Assembly (NCBI GenBank): GCA_033765345.1
Contig: JANRIC010000095.1
Location: 1-49,429, forward strand
Reading direction: 5' to 3'
Length of the DNA stretch: 49,429 bases
Source of the DNA: JANRIC01 sp033765345
Lineage (GTDB): Bacteria; Bacteroidota; Bacteroidia; Cytophagales; Microscillaceae
Below the pieces are notes generated by a model. That model saw nothing but the letters and a program-made list of their open reading frames with translations, did no database searches and was not told the DNA's origin. The position numbers were made by a program, and so were the translations under genes. Shown here piece after piece: positions 10,001-17,401 of this stretch. Position 1 is the first letter of the stretch. Every line of letters begins with the position of its first letter.

Positions 10001-10195
10001 TTCTACTTCTTCGGCACTGCGTCCGTTCCATTGAGTTACGATGATAATCTGGGTATTGGTTACATCCGGGAAAGCCTCAAGGGGTGTGCGTAAGTAGCTA
10101 TAGATTCCAGAGGCGATCAGGATAAAAGTTCCAAAAAAAACAAATAGCTTATTTTTTAAGGAAAAGGTGATTATATTACTAATTAATGCGTTCAT
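7022..10195 (-). CDS. czcA: CzcA/CusA-family heavy-metal efflux RND pump
   Basis: 1057 aa, the usual length of HME-RND pumps, which use the proton gradient to export metal cations through a tripartite channel. The first helix is followed by 'TPLEAFPDVTNTQI', typical of CzcA/CusA. The proton-relay motif in TM4 is intact: 'DFGIIIDGAVVMVEG' with Asp, Asp and Glu. The tail is lysine-rich and acidic ('EKLKRRKEKFKKKKEDFED'). The gene lies 69 bp after the adaptor gene and overlaps the next gene by 4 bp. Whether it moves Cu/Ag or Co/Zn/Cd cannot be told from the motifs alone. Confidence 0.95.
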   Translation of the reverse strand: MNALISNIITFSLKNKLFVFFGTFILIASGIYSYLRTPLEAFPDVTNTQIIIVTQWNGRSAEEVERFVTIPIEVAMNSVQRKSNLRSISMFGLSVIKIIFDDGVEDFFARQQVNNLLRSVALPNNVEPDVQPPYGPTGEIFRYTLVGKGRNTSDLLAIQDFTIARNIKSVPGVADIVSFGGARKVYEININPLLLEKYDLTPLEVYEAVEKSNVNVGGDVIERNGQAFVVRGIGLLQNIRDIENTIIKTMGDVPIMVKNVAFVKEGSVPRVGQVGLDENDDIVEGIIVQRKGENPAEVLKRVKAKIEDLNTKILPSDVKMITFYDRDKLMNYCQETVLHNLTEGIIFVTVIVLLFMADWRTTLIVGLIIPLSLLFAFMCLRLMNMSANLLSMGAIDFGIIIDGAVVMVEGLFVVLAHKAHDVGMLPFNRMTKLGIVRRTSIEMGKAIFFAKLIIITSLIPIFSFEKVEGKMFSPLAYTLGFALLGALLYTLTLVPVLASILLNKNVRERNNPIVNFFDYIVSGGFNFTYRFKRLSLSIAFAVMAVSIYSFIWLGSEFLPTLNEGALWVEAKLPMSTSLNETVKMVHTFRKELNDFQEVESVLSQTGRSNDGTDPSGFFYVQAQVNLKPREEWESGRSYEQLVEAMDKKLRQYPGIVYNYSQPIIDNVAEAVAGINASLAVKIFGNDLNELNAKADEVAKILRTVRGVKDLGILRNIGQPELSVVLDQEKMARYGISIADASTVIEMAIGGKTATYFYEQEKKFDVRLRYQEEFRKTEDAIENLKVPSLKNHLVPLKEIAEIKKTTGGAFIYRDYNSRYIAIKFSIRERDLGSTIAEAQKKVNASVKLQKGYRVEWAGEFENQVRATNRLIQVVPICLVAIFMLLFTAFGNAKDAALVLLNVPFAIMGGILALHITGTIFSISAGIGFIALFGVCIQNGVILISVFKKNLHYEMPIENALKEGVKARTRAVVMTALMAAIGLLPAALSTGIGSETQKPLAIVVIGGMISATILTLLIFPLIFEWGYGGYEEKLKRRKEKFKKKKEDFEDYEDYSHDAE

Positions 10196-10264
10196 AGTTT
10201 AATTTTTTTATTCCTTTATCTTGAGGAGGGTATTTTTCCTACGTGGCGTGGGTACTCACTCAGA

Positions 10265-11359
10265 CTAATCGTTTAAAGCATCATAGACCAGGAGGTGATA
10301 TTTAGAAATTACTTTTTCACCAGCATCCAAGCCTCCTTTGAGATAAGTGAGCGTAGTAGTTTGTTTATAAATATCGATTTCGCGGGTTTCTATGCGGCAT
10401 CGATCTTTAAAAACCATTACAAAGTATTTATTTTTATCAAAAATGACCGCTTTGGTAGGAACACTAAGCTTTTCTTCTTGGTCACGGTATCGAAGACTTA
10501 CATTAGCAAACATCTCAGGCTTGAGCATATAATCAGGGTTATTAAGGATGATTCTGGCTTTGAGAACCTTGCTTTCCTCATCAAGCATATTGTAGATTTT
10601 ATCTACCTGACCTTTAAAAATTTTATCAGGATAAGAGATTGTGCTTATTTCTGCTTCGTAGCCTTCTTTGACTTTATCAATATCAGATTCATAAATATTG
10701 ACCATTACCCACACATTATCCAAGTTTGAAATGGTAAATACAGGTTTTACGTCTTCGGTACGAAGCTCCATATTCAAAGAAATATCTTTGGATATGACAT
10801 AACCCGAGGCTGGTGATAGGATATTGTAGTAAGAAGCTTTGCCTACATTGTATAATGTCAGGATTTCGCGCGATCGATTCAGTTCTGCTTGGGCAGTTTC
10901 CAGGTCTTTTTTGGCATTAATCATTTCTACCTCGGAGGTAGTCCCTGTTTTGTAGAGTTCTTGGGCTACTTGGTAGTTTTTTTCAGCGACACGCAGGTTT
11001 GACTGTGCAATAGAATTTTGGTTGGCAAAACCTGCAATCTCAGGGCTACGGATGATGGCCAGCACTTGCCCTTTTTGTACATAATCGCCTAGATTGGCGC
11101 GAAGTTCTTGTACAAATCCACCCACAAGTGGGTAAACTTTGGCTACTTTGTCTTCATCCACATTAATTTTACCTTGTAAGACCAGTTCGTTTTCTACAGT
11201 ACGCACCTCAGTGGTACTAAATTCTATATTTTTATTGAGTGTATCAGTAAGGCAAAACTTTTCGTCTTTTTTGATTTCTACTTCGGCCTCCTGGCAGGAT
11301 TGCATCGTCAAAGAAACCAGAGAAGTAAGGGTCAGTGATATATACAATAACTTTTTCAT
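10265..11359 (-). CDS. czcB: RND efflux periplasmic adaptor lipoprotein (CzcB/CusB type)
   Basis: 364 aa membrane-fusion protein that bridges the RND pump and the TolC channel. The N-terminus has a lipobox (TMQSC), so it is probably anchored by lipid. A biotinyl-lipoyl-like hairpin ('GDYVQKGQVLAIIRSPEI'), a helical hairpin (about 115-175) and barrel/membrane-proximal strands follow in the usual order. No His-rich metal-binding N-terminal region of the kind in classical CzcB is present. It sits between the TolC gene (54 bp upstream) and the pump (69 bp downstream). Confidence 0.93.
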   Translation of the reverse strand: MKKLLYISLTLTSLVSLTMQSCQEAEVEIKKDEKFCLTDTLNKNIEFSTTEVRTVENELVLQGKINVDEDKVAKVYPLVGGFVQELRANLGDYVQKGQVLAIIRSPEIAGFANQNSIAQSNLRVAEKNYQVAQELYKTGTTSEVEMINAKKDLETAQAELNRSREILTLYNVGKASYYNILSPASGYVISKDISLNMELRTEDVKPVFTISNLDNVWVMVNIYESDIDKVKEGYEAEISTISYPDKIFKGQVDKIYNMLDEESKVLKARIILNNPDYMLKPEMFANVSLRYRDQEEKLSVPTKAVIFDKNKYFVMVFKDRCRIETREIDIYKQTTTLTYLKGGLDAGEKVISKYHLLVYDALND

Positions 11360-11413
11360 GACTTAGATGTTAAATTTCAGAATATTTCAATTTTTTATCT
11401 TTTTATCGGTATT

Positions 11414-12700
11414 TTAATCAATGACCTCTTTTCCTACTGTAAAATTGAGGAGATTGACGGCTTTTTGATATTCGTTTTTGAGGTCAATGTACTGAATGCG
11501 ATTTTGGATATAAATACGCTGTAGGTCAATGTATTCCAAGAGATTGATATTTCTTTTATCGTAGTTATCTTGTGAATTTTGGTTAAGATTGTCGATGGTA
11601 TTCATAAAATCATCTGAGAAGGCATCGTATCCTTCTCTGGAATTTTGCAATTGATTTAGGCTTTGAGTTACCTCATTGCGGATATTTAGCTCATTAAACT
11701 GATTCTGGCTTTTGGTCTTATCAATTTGAACCCTTGCTTTGCGGATATTTCCCTGATTTCGGTCAAAAATTGGTATGTTCATCTCAAGCACCAATCCGTG
11801 ATAAGGGCGTACATAGTTACTTCCTTTATCGCTGGGTTGGTATCCGAGCATAATATCAGGCATAGCCAGGGAGCGTTGAAGCCTAAGATTTTGCTCTTCG
11901 TACTCAATTTGTTTTTTACTGATCAGATAATCAGCTCGGGCGGTCAGGGCCTCATTTTGCAGATTTTCCAGATCTAAGGATGCAAGCGGGTTGACTGCTT
12001 TTTCACTAGTCTGGAGATAGATGTTATCGGAGAGATTAAGTAATATTTTGAGTTCTTTCATCTCGGCACTGATTTCATTTCGATTGTGGATGGCTTCGCT
12101 TCGAATGGCAATCAACTCAGAGCGCAAACGGGTAACTTCATTGAGCGGCACAGCCCCAACCCCAAGTTTATTTTCGGTACTGGCGATAAGTTGTAGATAT
12201 TTTTGTTGGGTTTCCTCGTAAAGCTTTTGTTTTTCCTGTAAGCCAAATAAGCTGAGGTATCTTTCCCCCAATTCGTAGACCAGGCTGCGTGTCACATCCA
12301 AGAGCATCAATTCGTTGAGTTCTTTACCTTTTTTGGCAAGTTTTACCGTATTGGTGTGTTTGCCAGCCACGGAGAAGGTCTGGTTAATTTGAATAAGGCG
12401 TTGATTGGTAAAATCAAAATATTCGTTTTTTTCATTACTGTACATATCCTGGTTCCAAACGAAGTAAGGATTCGCCCATAGTTTAGATTGGATAATATCA
12501 GCTTCAGCGATGGAGATGTCGTAATAGGCTGCGATAAGTTGAAGATTATTCTTCAACATCAGGGATTTGGCCTCCTCGAAACCAATTTCCTGAATAATTA
12601 GAGAATCTTTATTTTGTGCAAAACAATCTGCAAGTCCCCCACCTGTAAAGCATAACAAACAGGCGAGAACACTCATTTTCTTTATTGTGTCCATAATCAT
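11414..12700 (-). CDS. czcC: TolC-family outer-membrane efflux channel (CzcC/CusC type)
   Basis: 428 aa outer-membrane channel of the tripartite pump. A signal peptide (MSVLACLLCFTGG ... CFAQ) is followed by two repeated halves of long helices with the family pattern 'ARADYLISKKQIEYEEQNLRLQRS' shortened here to its role as the start of the second repeat, and a 'MPDIMLGYQPSDKGSNYV' strand segment. The ATG at 12700 (MIM) or the next at 12694 could serve. It is the first large gene of the operon, 192 bp after the small secreted protein gene. Confidence 0.93.
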   Translation of the reverse strand: MIMDTIKKMSVLACLLCFTGGGLADCFAQNKDSLIIQEIGFEEAKSLMLKNNLQLIAAYYDISIAEADIIQSKLWANPYFVWNQDMYSNEKNEYFDFTNQRLIQINQTFSVAGKHTNTVKLAKKGKELNELMLLDVTRSLVYELGERYLSLFGLQEKQKLYEETQQKYLQLIASTENKLGVGAVPLNEVTRLRSELIAIRSEAIHNRNEISAEMKELKILLNLSDNIYLQTSEKAVNPLASLDLENLQNEALTARADYLISKKQIEYEEQNLRLQRSLAMPDIMLGYQPSDKGSNYVRPYHGLVLEMNIPIFDRNQGNIRKARVQIDKTKSQNQFNELNIRNEVTQSLNQLQNSREGYDAFSDDFMNTIDNLNQNSQDNYDKRNINLLEYIDLQRIYIQNRIQYIDLKNEYQKAVNLLNFTVGKEVID

Positions 12701-12892
12701 TAATTAGAAATATAATAAAACAGGTATATTAAGAAGCTTTATTTTAAAGCCTGTAATGAACCCAAAGCGTATTGAGTCCTTAGCAAATCAGCTTATAGGG
12801 AAACTGAGCCTTTTTCTTCTTGACAAGAAAATGGATTTAGTTTTCCGTTCGGGTTTGTATGAAAAGCTTTGGTGGAATAAGGGTTAGGAGAG

Positions 12893-13270
12893 CTATATCA
12901 AAAGAACACAGTAGCGTAAACAAAACTTGAGCGCATTAGAAAAGGTAAAAAAGCGGGATAAATAGTTTTTAAAGAAATGTTTTTGAAATATTTCTAAAGA
13001 GTACTCCAGGGAAGAAAAAAAATGTACAGGTATGGGTTCGTGTGTGGTAGTTTGAGGTATGTGGGAGTTGTTTCTCAAGGCAGAGTGAAAACCTATCAAT
13101 TGCCCAGATGAAACATAGAAATCAGCATTGTAATTATCCAGTATGGGTTCCTCTTGATTAGAATAACTATCTTGGTGAATGGGAGACACCTGTATATTCA
13201 TCTCAATATATTCAAATGAATATAACAGGCTCAACAGAAAAACAGACAGTATTTTACACGCAAACTTCAT
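12893..13270 (-). CDS. Hypothetical small secreted protein heading the efflux operon
   Basis: 125 aa with an N-terminal signal-like helix (MKFACKILSVFLLSLLYSF). The middle has scattered His residues ('NNSHIPQTTTHEPIPVHFF') and the C-terminus is Phe/Leu/Cys-rich ('LKFCLRYCVLLI'). Small exported proteins of about 100-130 aa often precede czc/cus operons in Bacteroidota (the DUF6660 group); the position and layout fit but I cannot show homology. A metal-binding or sensing role is speculation. Confidence 0.55.
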   Translation of the reverse strand: MKFACKILSVFLLSLLYSFEYIEMNIQVSPIHQDSYSNQEEPILDNYNADFYVSSGQLIGFHSALRNNSHIPQTTTHEPIPVHFFSSLEYSLEIFQKHFFKNYLSRFFTFSNALKFCLRYCVLLI

Positions 13271-13398
13271 AGCGCAAATTTATTTTTCTTTTAAAATAAT
13301 AATCCTGCTTTATTTTTATTTTTTTTTAGAAATACCAGAATTTGCTAAAATATTAAATTATTTCTTAAATTTATTGTTTTTTTTGAAGACTTTATCAC

Positions 13399-13432
13399 AA
13401 AAACCTTCTGCGAAGAAACACAGAAGGTTTTT
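13399..13432. terminator. Bidirectional rho-independent terminator
   Basis: A perfect 12-bp stem (13399-13410 with 13421-13432, aaaaaccttctg and its complement) around a 10-nt loop. T-rich tails follow on both strands. It lies 27 bp beyond the stop of the porin gene and so closes the kdp-porin operon before the efflux operon begins. Confidence 0.8.
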
Positions 13433-13458
13433 ATTTTGTTTTAAAAAATTTTATTTAC

Positions 13459-14568
13459 TCAAAACCAAATGCTTATGTTAGCTACAGCCCATTGATTGTA
13501 TGCACTAGGTTCTTCTGCATCATTCAAATACACATTTTTATCTGAAAAAAATGAGCGACTCTCCAAACGAAGCAGGGCATTGGGTGCCACCTGATAATTG
13601 AGGCATAAGCTTGCGCTGTACGAACTAAATCCAGCCACATCCGTAACCGGAGTGATCTGCACGCTTTCAGGGTCATAAAAATATTCAAGCCTTCCTGAAA
13701 TGCCAAATTTATCAGTAAAGTTGTACTTGCCTATCATATTGGCATTAAACCATTCAGAGCTGGAACTTTCCCCCAAATCATCTTCTCTCTGTTGAACACC
13801 ATAATAGACGCAGGCTGTGGCTGAGAATCTTTCAGAAGGATTAAAAATAACATACAAATCTGTAAAATAACGGGTTCTAAAATCAGGGGCAGCGTCCGAT
13901 TGTTCACTACCTATATAGGTATTCCAATTAATCAAGAGCTTGTCATTGGGGCGTATCTCTAATTGGGAACCAAATGATTTTTTGTCATTGTTGTCTTTGA
14001 TCACTTGCCATCCATTCAAAAAGTACAGATAAGCAGTTACTTTATTGCCCATAGGCAAGGTGAGTTTTGCTCCTGCCAAATAATAAGGCACATACTCAGG
14101 CGCAAACGAACGGGTATACATCAAATGGTCCTTAGAAATGGCACTTTCATTGGTGTATGGTGAGCCAAAAACTCCTGCATCGAGCCAAATATCTTTATGG
14201 ATTCTAAGCCCTGCACTTGCCTCAACAAGATTTTTTAATACCCCAGGTTCATTGATATAATTGGCATTGATATATGTACCAAAACCTGGTGCAAATCTTG
14301 CCCTTATCTTGTCAGAGGTATATTTAATATCAATGTAAGCCAGATTGATATTTACTTCGTGGTGGCGAGCCGATGATACAAAGTAGGCTTTGTCGTTTCC
14401 GTTGGGTCTACCGAAATCAAATCCATAGTAGGCATCTACGTAGCCCCCAATGGTTAATTTACCTGGTGTCTCCACAATGCTTGAGTCGGTTGCTGCATCG
14501 ATTCCTTGTGAATATATTTTTACTATACTTAAAGAAAATATCAAATAACTTGCTATGAAATGTTTCAT
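13459..14568 (-). CDS. Outer-membrane porin linked to the kdp operon
   Basis: 369 aa from the ATG at 14568; an in-frame TTG at 14595 gives a poorer N-terminus. A signal peptide (MKHFIASYLIFSLSIVKIYSQ region) precedes 'LTIGGYVDAYYGFDFGRPNG', and the rest is a run of amphipathic strands ending in 'WAVANISIWF', a classic terminal barrel strand. It resembles the outer-membrane-beta-barrel/porin families (BBP2-like). It follows kdpC by 42 bp and ends at the terminator, so it is the last gene of the kdp operon and may let K+ cross the outer membrane (inference). Confidence 0.82.
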   Translation of the reverse strand: MKHFIASYLIFSLSIVKIYSQGIDAATDSSIVETPGKLTIGGYVDAYYGFDFGRPNGNDKAYFVSSARHHEVNINLAYIDIKYTSDKIRARFAPGFGTYINANYINEPGVLKNLVEASAGLRIHKDIWLDAGVFGSPYTNESAISKDHLMYTRSFAPEYVPYYLAGAKLTLPMGNKVTAYLYFLNGWQVIKDNNDKKSFGSQLEIRPNDKLLINWNTYIGSEQSDAAPDFRTRYFTDLYVIFNPSERFSATACVYYGVQQREDDLGESSSSEWFNANMIGKYNFTDKFGISGRLEYFYDPESVQITPVTDVAGFSSYSASLCLNYQVAPNALLRLESRSFFSDKNVYLNDAEEPSAYNQWAVANISIWF

Positions 14569-14610
14569 TATAATATAAATTTTAGGTATATTCAAGTCAA
14601 AATAAGCTAT

Positions 14611-15174
14611 TTATTTTAGCTGATCCAGTGCCAGATTTAATTTCAGTACATTAACAATATGATCAGGTCCCAGCAATCCCAGAAAGGCACGTTGGGTATT
14701 TTGTTTAATCAATTCAATTAGTTGATTCTCAGAGATACTTCTTGCTTTTGCCACTCTTTTGACCTGCATCAGGGCGGCTCTCTGGCTGATGTGTGGGTCT
14801 AAGCCGCCTCCCGAAGCCGTGACTATTTCCACAGGAATTTCGGATTTTTCCCATTCAGGATGATACTTCAGCAAAGTATCAGCCCGACTTTGCAAAAGCT
14901 GCAGATAATCGGGATTATCATTGGCTTTGTTGGAGCCTCCGGTGGCTGCTGCATTATAATCTACGGCAGAAGGTCTTCCCCAAAAATACTTCGGGGTGCT
15001 GAAAGGCTGCCCGATATTTTCAAAACCCACCAATTTTCCATCTTTTCGAAGAGGAAAACCTTGAGCCGCCTGGGGAAATAAATTTCCGATCCCAAAAATT
15101 AATACAGGGTATAACACTCCAAAGATAATGAGGGTTATGATAGATAAAATAAGAGAAGATTTTAATGTTTTCAT
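14611..15174 (-). CDS. kdpC: KdpC, K+-transporting ATPase subunit C
   Basis: 187 aa from the ATG at 15174, the usual KdpC length. A GTG at 15297 would add 41 implausible residues. The single N-terminal membrane helix (LILSIITLIIFGVLYPVLIF) and the family motifs 'YFWGRPSAVDYN', 'ASGGGLDPHIS' and 'RAFLGLLGPDHINVLKLN-like' end region are present. KdpC stabilises the KdpFABC complex and aids ATP binding. Unlike the other kdp genes it is separated from its upstream partner by 172 bp that contain a long inverted-repeat structure. Confidence 0.95.
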   Translation of the reverse strand: MKTLKSSLILSIITLIIFGVLYPVLIFGIGNLFPQAAQGFPLRKDGKLVGFENIGQPFSTPKYFWGRPSAVDYNAAATGGSNKANDNPDYLQLLQSRADTLLKYHPEWEKSEIPVEIVTASGGGLDPHISQRAALMQVKRVAKARSISENQLIELIKQNTQRAFLGLLGPDHIVNVLKLNLALDQLK

Positions 15175-15251
15175 TTTAATTAAGAGAATAAAATTGATTT
15201 CTTTTTGTTTTAGATTGCATAAAAAATCATCACTTTGAATCGGCTCTTTAC

Positions 15252-15348
15252 AAATAGGGGGCGCAAGTATATTCATCATTCCAATTATGAGCATCACTTG
15301 TTTGGTCTTTGGTTATAAGCCACAAAACCTCAAACCCGCCCCCTATTT
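15252..15348. repeat. Inverted-repeat-bounded element between kdpB and kdpC
   Basis: Perfect 12-bp arms (aaatagggggcg at 15252-15263 and its complement at 15337-15348) enclose 73 nt that can fold further. The right arm overlaps the kdpB stop codon. It could be an RNA processing or stability hairpin that sets the KdpC level, or a tiny non-autonomous insertion. No coding potential was seen inside. Confidence 0.6.
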
Positions 15349-17386
15349 ATATAAATAAGCTTACCATCAAATCAATGGCCTTGATTCCGATAAAAGGTAC
15401 AATCAAACCACCTAAGCCATACACGAGTAAGTTTCTGGTCAAAAGTGCCGAAGCTCCTATGGGGCGATATTTAGTGCCTCGCAAAGCCAGCGGAATCAAC
15501 AAAGGGATAATGATCGCATTAAATATTACAGCTGAAAGTATCGCTGAATCAGGGCGCAATTGCATGATATTCAGAGCATTTAAGCCTGGAATAGTAATGG
15601 CAAACAAAGCCGGAACGATGGCAAAATATTTGGCTACGTCATTGGCTATCGAGAAGGTGGTCACATTCCCTCGGGTAATGAGCAGTTGTTTGCCGATTTC
15701 TACCACTTCCAGAAGCTTGGTCGGGTCGCTGTCCAGGTCTACCATATTGGCGGCTTCTTTGGCCGCCTGTGTGCCACTGTTCATGGCTACGCCTACGTCT
15801 GCCTGTGCAAGTGCTGGGGCATCATTGGTTCCATCACCCATCATTGCTACAAGTTTGCCCGAATTTTGTTCTTGTTTGATATAATTCATCTTATCTTCGG
15901 GTTTGGCTTCAGCGATAAAGTCGTCTACGCCAGCTTGTTTGGCGATAAATTCGGCCGTCAGCGGATTATCTCCGGTCACCATAACGGTTTTTACGCCCAT
16001 CCTTCTGAGTCGCTCGAAGCGTTCCTGAATACCAGGTTTGATGATGTCCTCGAGTTGAATTACCCCCAAAGCTTCATGGTTTACAGCCAAAGCCAGGGGG
16101 GTGCCTCCTTTTTGGGCGATTTTATGGGTGTTTTCTTCTAAAAAAGGGAGCGATTCGTTTGAATGTTCCGACCATTTTTTGATCGCATCCCAGGCTCCTT
16201 TGCGGATTTGTCGGCCATCTGATAGATTGATACCACTCATGCGGGTTTCAGCGGTAAATTTTATAAATTCAGCGTTTTCCAGGATTTTTTTCTCATAAAT
16301 GATTCCTTCTTTTTCGGCTAATTCCACAATGGATTTACCCTCAGGAGTATTGTCAGATAAGGAACTTAGGAGGCAAAATTTGACAAAATCTTCGTATTTT
16401 ATGCCCTCAGCTGGGATGAATCGGGTAGCACGACGATTCCCCAAAGTGATCGTTCCGGTTTTATCTAGTAGCAAGGTATCAATGTCTCCGGCGGTTTCTA
16501 CGGCTTTGCCTGATTTGGCGATGATGTTGGCACGCAAAGCTCTGTCCATACCTGCAATCCCAATGGCAGAAAGCAAACCTCCAATCGTGGTTGGAATCAA
16601 ACAGACAAACAAAGAAATCAATGCCGCCAGAGAAATGGGCGTTTGGGCATAATCGGCAAAAGGTTTGAGCGTGACAATGACAATCAAAAATACCAACGTA
16701 AAACTCGAGAGCAGGATAGTCAGGGCGATCTCGTTGGGTGTTTTCTGGCGATTAGCACCTTCCACGAGTGAGATCATTTTATCCAAAAAGCTTTCTCCGG
16801 GTTCAGTGCTTACTTCTACCACAATCCGGTCGGAGAGTACCTTCGTGCCACCCACCACACTGTCATTGTCGGTACCTGCTTCCCGGATTACGGGGGCGGA
16901 TTCTCCGGTGATGGCAGATTCGTCAATAGAAGCCAGACCTTCTACCACCTGTCCGTCAGTAGGGATGATATCGCCAGGTTCGGCTACGAAGCGGTCTCCT
17001 TTTTTGAGTAAAGAAGAACTGACGATGTCTATTTTTGTACTTCCGGTTAGTCGCTTGGCAGGCGTATCCTGACGGGTTTTGCGTAGGGTGTCTGCTTGGG
17101 CTTTTCCACGGGCTTCGGCAACGGCTTCGGCAAAATTACCAAATAAGACCGTGATGAATAAAATAAAGGTAATTAGCAGATTGTAGACCGGTTCACCCAA
17201 AAGTTCATCTTGATAAAAGAAAGAAATCCCGGAAACGAGCAACATCAAAACCGTACCGATCTCAACGCTAAACATCACCGGATTACGCAGCATCAGGGTA
17301 GGGTTTAGCTTTACAAAAGCATTCCGTAAAGCCGCTATCAAGATTTCAGCACTAAATAAAGTGTTATTTTCCTGTTTAGAAGTCAT
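15347..17386 (-). CDS. kdpB: KdpB, K+-transporting P-type ATPase subunit B
   Basis: 679 aa catalytic subunit of the high-affinity K+ pump KdpFABC in the inner membrane. Visible P-type ATPase marks: 'TGES' (about 161-164), the phosphorylated Asp in 'LLLDKTGTITLG' (about 308), 'MVTGDNPLTA', and 'MMGDGTNDAPALAQADVGVA'. The helix carrying 'LFVCLIPTTIGGLLSAIG' is typical of KdpB. It starts 15 bp after kdpA ends. Nothing is missing. Confidence 0.98.
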   Translation of the reverse strand: MTSKQENNTLFSAEILIAALRNAFVKLNPTLMLRNPVMFSVEIGTVLMLLVSGISFFYQDELLGEPVYNLLITFILFITVLFGNFAEAVAEARGKAQADTLRKTRQDTPAKRLTGSTKIDIVSSSLLKKGDRFVAEPGDIIPTDGQVVEGLASIDESAITGESAPVIREAGTDNDSVVGGTKVLSDRIVVEVSTEPGESFLDKMISLVEGANRQKTPNEIALTILLSSFTLVFLIVIVTLKPFADYAQTPISLAALISLFVCLIPTTIGGLLSAIGIAGMDRALRANIIAKSGKAVETAGDIDTLLLDKTGTITLGNRRATRFIPAEGIKYEDFVKFCLLSSLSDNTPEGKSIVELAEKEGIIYEKKILENAEFIKFTAETRMSGINLSDGRQIRKGAWDAIKKWSEHSNESLPFLEENTHKIAQKGGTPLALAVNHEALGVIQLEDIIKPGIQERFERLRRMGVKTVMVTGDNPLTAEFIAKQAGVDDFIAEAKPEDKMNYIKQEQNSGKLVAMMGDGTNDAPALAQADVGVAMNSGTQAAKEAANMVDLDSDPTKLLEVVEIGKQLLITRGNVTTFSIANDVAKYFAIVPALFAITIPGLNALNIMQLRPDSAILSAVIFNAIIIPLLIPLALRGTKYRPIGASALLTRNLLVYGLGGLIVPFIGIKAIDLMVSLFI

Positions 17387-17401
17387 AATTTGTTTGTTTT
17401 T

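Noticed and set aside
13275..13282. TAAATTTG box just before the small secreted protein gene
   Set aside because: No TTG at 17-23 nt upstream, and it would make the mRNA leaderless.
15175..15297. Longer KdpC starting from GTG at 15297
   Set aside because: The extra 41 residues are unlike any KdpC and cover part of the inverted-repeat element.
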